NCBI GenBank assembly: GCA_013368315.1
Contig: JAACJM010000157.1
Location: 1-64,000 of the forward strand
DNA: 64,000 nt
Direction: 5' to 3'
Source of the DNA: Tetrapyrgos nigripes
Lineage: Eukaryota; Basidiomycota; Agaricomycetes; Agaricales; Campanellaceae
Shown: positions 35,101 through 43,109 of the stretch, piece by piece
Layout: every line of letters starts with the position of its first letter
Position numbering within the stretch: the first letter of the stretch is position 1
Program-made: the position numbers and the translations under genes
The notes under the pieces: generated by a model
Database searches by the model: none
What the model saw: the letters and a program-made list of their open reading frames with translations, nothing else
What the model was told of the DNA's origin: nothing

Positions 35101-35357
35101 CGAGACTCTTGCTCAACAATTTGATGCATAGATACGCATATGTAATTGATTACTAATGATTACTAATATACCATAAATGGTAATGCGCAAAATCGGACCG
35201 GTTGGAAAACTTCCCGGGCCCATAGCTCAGTCAGTTTTGACTCTATCGCAAATCCGTCTTACAGATCTATCTATCTACTCAAAAGGAACGTTTCTGTAAG
35301 ACTAGAAAAAAATCGGAGATTTGTACAAAAGTAGCGGCAGCTAAGTGCCCCGCTCCA
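32129..35357 (+). mobile_element. Tc1/mariner-superfamily element with 906-residue transposase
   Basis: Ends are perfect inverted repeats of 29 bases starting TGGAGCGGGGCACTTAGCTG, followed by TGTACA-containing sequence. TA duplications lie at 32127-32128 and 35358-35359. Removing the element and one TA restores the Ty3 polyprotein across KPKQPEIVDPRTYHQD. The transposase gene occupies most of the 3.2 kb and is open. Both the TA target and the transposase motifs place it in the IS630-Tc1-mariner superfamily. Confidence 0.94.
32300..35131 (+). CDS. Large Tc1/mariner-superfamily transposase, three exons
   Basis: Exons 32300-32901, 32954-34340 and 34400-35131 join in phase through GTAAGT-AATAG and GTATGC-CGCAG introns, giving 906 residues. 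The start is MGKAQKATQKARAARAREF; the upstream in-frame Met at 32231 is in the terminal region. The N-terminal third is strongly acidic. Catalytic residues: Asp in CAHDEMTAQ near 34130, Asp in MVDNSQGHSAY near 34470, Glu in CELNFIEFFWG near 34864. About 130 residues separate the last two, against 34-39 in ordinary Tc1/mariner. The extra segment contains a Cys cluster (CSDKQCEVQDRKNCCC) that could bind zinc. The C-terminus is basic (SSKRYKSHRRV). I have seen similar unnamed fungal proteins. No stops or frameshifts, so activity is possible. Confidence 0.88.
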
Positions 35358-35359
35358 TA

Positions 35360-36055
35360 TTTCAGGTTGTTTGGGTTTCGTGGGCGGTGTATTCGACTTA
35401 GCTTTGATTTTTACCGGAGGTTTCTCCAGTACGCAGGTATTGGTGCAGCGTGTCAGGTTAACTTCTGAGGTCACCCAGTCGATTTCTGGGTTGTGGTGTT
35501 CTAGCCAATCAGTTCCTAGAATGATATCGTGTTTGCTGATGTCCGTAATATAAAATTCGGCAGTTTCCTCGTGATACAATTTTCGATCTTGTGTATAGAT
35601 CCGTAACTTTTGGATGGTGTAATGTGTCACCCATCCCATAACGTTTTCGGATCCATCAACATTTTGTACTGGGAAGGGCTTTTCTATGGGGATTCGATTC
35701 AGGTGATGTTTTTGAGCGAAGGTGCTGTTGATAATAACTCCTTCTGCCCCGCTGTCCAGTAGAGCGATTGCGTCGATTTTTCATCCAGTTATTTGACCAA
35801 TTAATTCTGTTTCCAATTCTATCGAGGGAATCTGTCGGTTTCGAGTGATTGCTGTGATTCTTAGCTTAGATGGGAACTGTGGCTTACGAAAGGGTATAAG
35901 GCTCGTGTATTGCCTATTTTTTACTGGTATGTATGTCCATATTCCTCCTCCTGACGACGTGACAGGGGAGGTATTCAAAAATCTGATTGTGTTACAAGGT
36001 CCTTCAGGTATCCCGCTGCTTTCTCCTTCTCTTTCCCAGATAGTGCCCTAACTTT
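35360..36055 (-). pseudogene. Ty3 protease region
   Basis: Minus strand, continuous with pol once the nested element is removed. It encodes a retropepsin-like domain with the active-site box ALLDSGAEGVIIN near 35755 and ILGTDWLEHHNPEIDW near 35500. An in-frame TGA at 35781-35783 (ITG*KIDAI) replaces an expected sense codon, probably Trp. Confidence 0.85.
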
Positions 36056-36084
36056 GGCAGTGAACTCTTCCGCGATCTCCTTCA

Positions 36085-37140
36085 TCATGGTATTTGTCCT
36101 GGAGGACGAGGGTTCAGTAGTAGTCGTAGCTGTTCTGATTGAAGGTTTCCAAGCCGTGTTGTTGGAATTGGTTGTGGTGGACCTAACGTAGGACAGTTAA
36201 ATGTAGTATGTCCCTGTTCACGACAGCCGAAGCATCGTCCTTCCTTTTTCATTTTTTCTCTTTCTTTGTTTGTCAGTTTAGGCAGGTATTTAGTTTTTTG
36301 GGATGCACCTGGGGTATTACTTTGGAAGGCATTTACTTCCATGCTTCTTGTTCAACTGCCTCCCGCATTCTGCGATCCTTTGGTCTGCCGCTCTCCTTCC
36401 CCTTGTTGTTTGTTCCATAAGGCTTTCTCCATTTGTCTTTCCACCCAGATCATATGTTGTCTGACCGCGGCCTTCTGTAGCGCCTCAAGATTCCTGGGTT
36501 GGGATGGTAGGTAGGAAATTCGGTCTACCAATCCTTTTGGGAGTCCCTTTCGATAGTACTTCATTAAACCCTTGTTGTTATAGCCAGTATCTTTAGCGTA
36601 TAACTTGAATTGGGAGTTGTACTTATCTATATCTGCTAGTGCTCCCTCCATCCTTATGACCTCTATCTTTGCTTGTGCTTGAGTTTTTCGGGACGTTGGT
36701 TTAAAGTCATGTAGAAATTGTTGTTTCACTTCTCGCAACGTCCACAACTTCTTCTTCTTCTTGGATCCTAGTGACGAGCCTTTGTTTGTGCTCCAATACT
36801 CCTCGTCACTATCACTAAAATCATCGTCTTCTTCGTAGATTTTCACCATCATATCGTGAGCCCATCCTCCTGCTTCCTCTCCCGTGAAGAGAGTGAGAAA
36901 CAGTGCTATCTTCTCATTTTCTGTGGGGTACACTCCTTCGTTAAGTCGAAGATAGTTGGTAAACTCAGCCAGCCAATCCTTCGCCAAGTTCCGTTCTCCT
37001 GTAAACTTCTCTGGTTTTGCTCCTCTTTTTTTTGTAGTTCTGTTTGGGAACTGATCATCATCAGAGGGGGTATCAGCAGGGGGTCTGTTTGTTCCTCCTG
37101 CGGCAGCGGTAGCTGAGGCAGGTTCGTTGTGTTCAGACAT
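36085..37140 (-). pseudogene. Ty3 gag with CCHC knuckle, one internal TGA
   Basis: Starts MSEHNEPASATAAAGG (37140). A retrotransposon gag domain (KPEKFTGERNLAKDWLAEF ... YYRKGLPKGLVDRI) is followed by TGA at 36352-36354 in otherwise continuous frame, then MEVNAFQSNTPG and a zinc knuckle CFGCREQGHTTFNC near 36235. The fungal capsid-like role is inferred from the family. The TGA would truncate the knuckle. Confidence 0.88.
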
Positions 37141-37251
37141 TTCGAGGGAAGAAAGGAGATTTTGGAGATCGATTGTTTGTTGGGGAGGAATGGATATAGG
37201 TTCTTGGATTGCACTGGGAGACCTATCAGATGGAGATCTTCTAAGGGGGGT

Positions 37252-37623
37252 TCATGGTTCAATGGGAGAAAGTGGGAGTTCTGATTCGGGGGTAGGTTCG
37301 TTTATTGGGAGTTGGGTCTCTGTAGCAGGTTCTGGTAAGACATGTTGCCCAGTTGATTGTACAGGTTCTAGACCGTATCCTAGTTCTGTTTGGGTGATTG
37401 CTCGATTGTGTATAGAGAGTCGGTTTGGGCACGGATTGTTTAGACAGATGTCCCACTGGTTGTTAATTGAAACGTGATAGTCCTCCTGTCGTTGAGAGTG
37501 ATATGCGTGGGGTCGACGGATACAAGTGATGGTGGGGATGTGAGGTGAGGAGGTACGACTAGGGACTCGGGATGCAGTGCATGATCGTGATTGAGTTATT
37601 CTAGGGTTTCTGCTCCCAGACAT
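37252..37623 (-). CDS. Second 5' reading frame of the Ty3 element
   Basis: An open 123-codon frame beginning MSGSRNPRITQSRSC, Ser/Pro/Glu-rich with a PEPATETQLPINEPTPESE tail. It lies between the first extra frame and gag, 4 bases after the TAG of the former (37627). No domain recognised. It could be expressed by reinitiation or splicing, or be an N-terminal extension of gag. Confidence 0.45.
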   Translation of the reverse strand: MSGSRNPRITQSRSCTASRVPSRTSSPHIPTITCIRRPHAYHSQRQEDYHVSINNQWDICLNNPCPNRLSIHNRAITQTELGYGLEPVQSTGQHVLPEPATETQLPINEPTPESELPLSPIEP

Positions 37624-37626
37624 ACA

Positions 37627-38395
37627 CTAGTTGGTGTCTTCTGGTCCAGCGAACAGGTAATCCCACTGATCTTTGGGGACGTCTTCCCAAGAGTCGTCCA
37701 GTCGATTGTAGTAGTTTATTCTAGGAATTTGGGTTTGGAGGTATTCTTCGTGTTCCTCGAGACAGTATTCCAAGATGTCGCAGTCCTCGTAGTCGTCGTG
37801 ACTGAACCAACTGGGGATAATAGTGTTTCCAAGTTGGACGAAATAACAAGTGTCTATGACTGCCACGTATCGTGGGGTTGTGTTTTCAGGGGATATCTTT
37901 ATTCGAAGGTATTTGAAGATGGTTACTTCACCTTGGTCCCACGTCCTCTTGTTTAATTTAATCCAATGGTTGTCAAATGTGGCGGTGTGCTTTCGTACTG
38001 CGTTTTCAACTTGTTGTGAATAGTTTTTGAAGTTGTCCGAATCTGCAATCTCGTGGCAGTATTCTGGTGGAGGTCAGATTCGTAGGTTGTTAAGGAATGG
38101 TTCGAAGTTGAGAGCCAGTGTGTATGATGTATGATTGGGATTTCAATTACAGAGTCGGTCGACCACCCTACTCAAATTGGCGAGTCTGGTTTTATGTCTC
38201 GAAACTGTGTAGACAGGGGATGACTTTGTGCAACAACTCCTTGAGTTGTTCACGCTGGCCGACCTGTGAGGCTCCTCACACAGGGTAGAGATGATGGGCT
38301 TGGGGGCACCATAGGGGAAAGATGGGGAATAGGATAGTCCAGTAAGACGGAAGGATTTGTAGTGGGTTGCGAGGTCTGTTTGTGAGGTGGGTGTA
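37627..38395 (-). pseudogene. First 5' reading frame of the Ty3 element, unknown
   Basis: From just inside the 5' LTR a frame of about 256 codons runs to TAG at 37627, broken only by TGA at 38143-38145 and 38074-38076, both where Trp would fit (CN*NPNHTSY, LRI*PPPEYC). It encodes a polar, aromatic-rich protein (RTWDQGEVTIFKYLRI ... CYFVQLGNTIIPSWFSHDDY ... DDSWEDVPKDQWDYLF). I recognise no domain. Such a long frame ahead of gag is not a standard Ty3 component. Confidence 0.5.
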
Positions 38396-38411
38396 AGAGA
38401 GTCTGTTCAAG

Positions 38412-38818
38412 TGTCAAGGACATTGTCACTTAGCAATTAACCACCCAAGTCACACGATGAACAAGATAGATTGATGAGTTACAGTGAGATTAGAGAGATA
38501 GTAAGACGGGAAATAGATGAGTAGCTGACTATGCTCAACACTGCACTGTACTAAGAGCGGAGTGGAGACGAAGTGAACAGACTAAAGAACTAACTACAAG
38601 TCCCTTGGTATATATGTAAAAGAAGTGAATTGAGAATAAGTGAATAGGTGAGAATGTCCATGGAGATAGGAATTGGAGGAGATAAATGATGTACACATCA
38701 GATCAAGTGATGGTAACCATAGACAGGGAAGATGATGATGGGAATATGAGAGAAATGAATAGTAGTCCATGGAGTTAAGAAATGAATAGGGAGGTAAATA
38801 GAGCGGCGATTCATGACA
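38412..38818 (-). repeat. 5' LTR of the Ty3 element
   Basis: 407 bases, TGTCAAGGAC at the plus-strand left and ATGACA at the right. Next to it inside the element, minus strand reads CTTGAACAGACTCTC, which is not a standard TGG-type primer site; self-priming is possible. Confidence 0.93.
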
Positions 38819-38823
38819 ATTGG

Positions 38824-39960
38824 GGATATACATCAAATGGTAAGCCTTGCAGGTCCATTTGACCATCACACTGAGCTCTCCATTCACATTATGCAGGTAG
38901 CCTAGACACACAAAAAAAAATTTGAGATAGAGTCAGCCTAATAAATGCTGCATGGTTGGTAAGATAAGTACATACCACAGTAGCTCTTCTTTGCATCTTG
39001 TCTTGGACAAAGAATACAACTGCAGGTAGGGATGATAGAGGTGCTTATCAGAGATTTGGAACTGAATAGCTTTGCCAGGCTGGCTTTGTCCAGTCCATTG
39101 GGAATAGAAAATGAACAATGCCCCTTGCTCCATTTTGGTGTCCATCCAGAACAAGCAACAAAGGAACTATGTCCTTTATGAGTGGGATTCTCCTTCTCCT
39201 GATGAGACGAGTTGAAGAATTAGTATAGAAATAGAGCATTGCAAAAGAAAAAAACAAACCTTTGTAAACTTTCACAGAATTGGTCTCCCAGAGCAAGGAG
39301 CACCCTTGTCACTGATAGCATCACAATGCTTGACGTGTATTGTATTCCAGAAGCTACCATCATGCATTAGTAAAAGACTATGCTGCAAACATCAATTTAA
39401 TGGATTACTCACATCAATACATTCTTCTCAATAGAGTCAGCCTCTTCCAAACATGCTCTAACTTGTTCCTCAATGAGGCTGTCCAGTTTGTCTGGGTCCA
39501 ACTCAAAGTGCTCCATCTCAAGGTACTTTGGATCTGTTCAGTTGGAGGCATACACCCCACCACAAGACTGTCTACTGCATTGGCAGGCAACAGCACTTCT
39601 GGTGAAGATAGTCACCTTTACTGTAGAGTCATTGGTACCATTGGTGATGTTCCAAGACTCCTGTGACTACAGTATAACAATTATGAGCAACTGAAAGTCA
39701 AAGAGATCCTGCTGAGCATCCAAGGAGCTGATTGAGGAGTATGAGGACATAGAGGATAGGGAGGAGATGGAGGATAGGGAGGAGATGGAGGATAGGGAGG
39801 AGATGGAGGATAGGGAGGAGATGGAGGATAGGAAGGAGATTGATGAAACAGATCAATGATATGTTGCTGCTGCTGTTGTTCTTGTTCTTGTTGCAGTCCC
39901 AAAAGCCATCGTGTATGCCAAATGGATGGTCCTCATACTGGGCTTCTGGGTCAGATGACA
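38824..39960 (-). pseudogene. TE-type FAR1/MULE-like protein, N-terminal part
   Basis: This half joins the 24230-26227 half when the Ty3 element is removed. Recognisable pieces from the 5' side: DLSSDPEAQYEDHPFGIHDG near 39950, a short-repeat tract (39738-39850), TIFTRSAVACQCSRQSCGGV near 39600, YLEMEHFELDPDKLDSLIEE near 39510, SHKGHSSFVACSGWTPKWSK near 39170, and YLHNVNGELSVMVKWTCKAY near 38890 ending at the insertion. The order matches unnamed agaricomycete TE-type proteins. Introns separate the pieces; stops are present in some joins. Confidence 0.6.
39738..39850. repeat. 18-bp tandem repeat, about six units
   Basis: Perfect or near-perfect GGAGGATAGGGAGGAGAT units. On the minus strand one frame gives repeated PPSPPY and another LLPILH. 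It lies within the N-terminal part of the split TE-type gene. Confidence 0.9.
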
Positions 39961-39992
39961 GGTCTTCACGTCAACATTGATCACAGTGCCTC

Positions 39993-40466
39993 TGTCAAGG
40001 TTGCTGATACACTTAAGTAACCACCCAAGTCACACAATCAGAGAGCAAATACAAGACGATAGATTGAACAAGAGAGATATGAGTAGAGAAAAAGAGAGAT
40101 ATGAGTAGAGAAAAAGAGTAAGCTGACTAGGCTCTACACTGCATAGTAGTAGTATGGAGCGGAGACGAAGTGAACAAACTAAAGGATTAGCTAGAATGTC
40201 TAGTGGTTTATATAGAAGAACAATGAATAAGTGATAGGAGAAAGATAGGAGAAATAGGTGAGAAATGTAGGGTAAAGATAGGATTGATGGAATGGAAGAT
40301 TGATTGACAGTTATTATAGAGTTTGACAGTTTCTATAAGGTTGAAAGTCAGTAATATAAGGTTTAAAAGGTTTATTGAGGAAATGCAATAGATGAATGAT
40401 CAGAAAACAGATTTAATAGTGTAGAAGAAGAGGAAGGGGGACAAAGAACTGTAGCAGTTCATGACA
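39993..40466 (-). repeat. Solo LTR of a related Ty3 family
   Basis: 474 bases beginning TGTCAAGG and ending ATGACA, flanked by a 5-bp duplication GCCTC (39988-39992, 40467-40471). It shares AACCACCCAAGTCACAC and GGAGACGAAGTGAACA with the 407-bp LTRs but is diverged and longer. Internal sequence is gone, as after LTR-LTR recombination. Confidence 0.88.
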
Positions 40467-40471
40467 GCCTC

Positions 40472-43109
40472 AGAAGTTGCAGGTGTTGAGCATACTTGTA
40501 CACCCTTCAGAGGAGACACTGGTGGAGGGAGACAGCAGGCATGAGCAGTATGATAAAAAACCGTAAAAAAAAATACATCAGGTTGGCTACTGTAATTACA
40601 GAAATCAGGGTTTCATGTGGGACTGTTTTTCCCGTGTTTTTTGATCATTTTTTGAGGCATTTTTCATTGAAAAATCAGCTGAAAAACAAGCTGAAAAACC
40701 CCCAAAAAACACTGCATAAAACACCCTATTAAATGCATCACCATAAGCATTCCTCAGTACACTACGGTTGTCACGAAAGCTCATGTAGGATTTCGACTGA
40801 AGGCCAACCCTCAGAAGCATAGGCACCCATTGATTCATTTTTGAATGAATTTCCTGCCAAATTAGCTTTGCAGGTATACATGACATTGAGCTTATTGTTG
40901 ATGAACAGATTGGAAGACACAGATAGGAGTATGGAAAAAGCAAGAAATGGAGGCTTCTGTTACGACGGAAGTCGTACTTCAAGGTTTTGCCTTTTGTTCG
41001 TTCATTTGTTGAGCCTTTCTGTCGAAGAAAGGTTTGAGTATTACTCGAAGTAAGACTTGTAGAAAGATGTATAAGGTCGAGCTGGGGAATCTAGCTTGAA
41101 GAATACTCTACCTATATACAAGGATATCTTGTAACTACAAGTCAGAGTACAATGTGTGTAGAGCATGTAAACCATCTGTAGTAGCTATGTCAAACAGCAT
41201 GTAAGTAATAAGAAACATGCATACTATGCATGTATATGAATAAAGGCAGAGGGAACATGCATACAATGCATGTAAGCAATGTGTAAGTAATAGTAAACAT
41301 GTGTACTACACATGTAAAGAAAGCAAGGAAAGAGCATGGCAAACGAAAGGGAAACATGTGTTAGATAAGAAGAAATGAAACAAAGTAAAGAAAAGAAAGA
41401 GCGAGTCAAAGAGTCCTATAGAATAGGGGTGAGAAATTGTAACAGCTTCTCATTTGGAAAAAAAAAAAAAAAACCAAGTTGATGTGATTCAGAGATTCCA
41501 AACTTGACTTCTATTATATAGGAATTTTAATGAAGAAGTTGCCATAAAGCCAATAGCTATTGAGGTGCAGGTGAACAACTCATAGAGAGCATTTGAAGTC
41601 CACTGCTCCATGACAAATTCTACCTCGCAATCCTCCTGACCAGCGCTTGATAAGGACCAGAAAGGTATTGTCCACATGCTAAGGTCAGATCAAACTTGAG
41701 AAAACATAACAGAAGTTGAGCACAAACCTACACATACATCAGGAAATGGCCCGATTTCATTGAAGGGTTACCGTGGGTTTTTTGGTTGCCGACAGGACTC
41801 CTCGACTTTTGGCACCTCTGTATCTTTCGTTCCTTGGCACTTTTAGGGTAGATTTGTAAGTTAGGATAATGAAATACAAAGATATTGTTGAACTAGAGCG
41901 AATACATACAAAATTTTGTTGAAAGGACTTCTATAATGTTCCTCAAAATATTAGGTTGTGGGAATGTTGTAGGGCTGTGAAGTTTCGGGGTTGTATCGGT
42001 TGTACAACCGCCTACAACCATGCGCAACCTTTTTGGACAGTTTCCTGATGTACTTGTACCCCAAGTTAATCCCAAGTATCCCTCTTTCAATCTCTTTGAT
42101 GCTTGTGCCAGTAATGCCCAGAACAACACTCAGTGCATGTTGTACATTAATGACTTCTGAAAAAATGACATACATATCTTTCAAAGTTCGGACATCTGTG
42201 TAGCGGGGTATACTGTCGGGAAACTTAACCTCCAGCGGTGTCAGGCAAGCACATCCACAGAGGTAATTTGACAGGAAATTCAGTGAGAATGAATAGCAAT
42301 AGGCACTTGCCCTCTCGATCTTGAGCCTGAGATTGAAAAACCTACCTGTCCCTGCTCGGCAACCGTAGTATGGAAGGCAAGGGACTGTGAACATACGTTG
42401 TTTGCCGTTATATTAGGTTCAACTGTTTGGTCTTGTGTTTTTTGAAAGCCTTTGCCTACCCTTTGTTCTCATGAACTTTTTCGAACGTATCTGCTCGCAA
42501 ACAAGCTTTTTTTTGGCTCGACGCTGATGTTGAGGCTTAACTAATAAATAAATTTAAATCAAAAAGAGGAATGAAGAAGAGGAAGAGAGAGACGAGCTAC
42601 TTACCTACAAGCAGCCTTTATCTTGCGAGTAGCTCGGAGCGCGCGCGTTGACGTGATACGAGAATTCTAATTCAGTGACGCCGCCCATCAAAGCTCCATG
42701 CAAAACGAAACAATTCAAGCGAATATTCTGCTGCCCTAGATGCTATCTGCTATGTAGCTCGCTACGTGGGTGAATAGCCTCCGAAAAGGCTATCATCCCC
42801 AGTAGGTGTCGTTGACCCTATACCAGTATTTTCAGCCCAGCCGTTGCAACACTAGGCGTGTCCGCACTTAGAGTAGTAGGTTATGTCAAGCTCCAATTAG
42901 CATTGCCGCATAGCTACAAGGACGTTTACAATTGTGACTCTGGGACGAGGAATATATCAGGAGGAATAGAGAACGACTCTGCTAAACGAATATTTGCGAA
43001 AAAACACAAGAAAGCTCAAGAAACCAAGACTCACCCTCGATTTTGGCTCTTCCCCCTTCCCCCTTCCTCTCCCTCCACTAATTTCTTCCCCCTTCTCTAT
43101 CCCTCGCTC
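40472..43109. other. No convincing gene; simple repeats and palindromes
   Basis: The longest frames are a 125-codon minus ORF (40605-40982) and a 147-codon minus ORF (41951-42394); neither has a recognised domain. The second is the better candidate for a real exon because it is a single uninterrupted frame with mixed composition. Three 19-bp palindromes occur at 41215-41315, a poly-A run near 41458-41474, and pyrimidine-rich sequence at 43020-43110, just past the end of the F-box gene. Confidence 0.5.
41215..41315. repeat. Three 19-bp palindromes at 40-bp period
   Basis: ACATGCATACTATGCATGT at 41215-41233, ACATGCATACAATGCATGT at 41255-41273, and ACATGTGTACTACACATGT at 41297-41315. Each is an 8-bp arm pair around a 3-bp centre. 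Confidence 0.9.

Larger units (their letters stand above)
26228..38818 (-). mobile_element. Ty3 chromodomain retrotransposon, 12.6 kb with nested insertions
   Basis: The element lies on the minus strand between 407-bp LTRs (5' LTR 38412-38818; 3' LTR 26228-28264 minus the inserted Tc1 element). Each LTR runs TGTCA...TGACA when read on either strand. The target duplication ATTGG flanks it at 26223-26227 and 38819-38823. Removing the element and one duplication restores the reading frame of the host gene across HLMYIPNDPEIHQV. Internal order from the 5' end: two extra reading frames, gag, protease, reverse transcriptase, RNase H, integrase, chromodomain. Without the two nested DNA elements it is about 7.7 kb. 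Its LTRs differ at about ten of 407 positions, nearly all transitions. Confidence 0.93.

Noticed and set aside
39681..39902. Gln/Pro-rich protein with PPSPPY repeats
   Set aside because: Produced by translating an 18-bp tandem repeat; the repeat gives plausible patterns in several frames, and the flanking gene uses another frame.
42620..42645. GCGCGCGCG run as Z-DNA or an origin
   Set aside because: Too short and without other supporting features.
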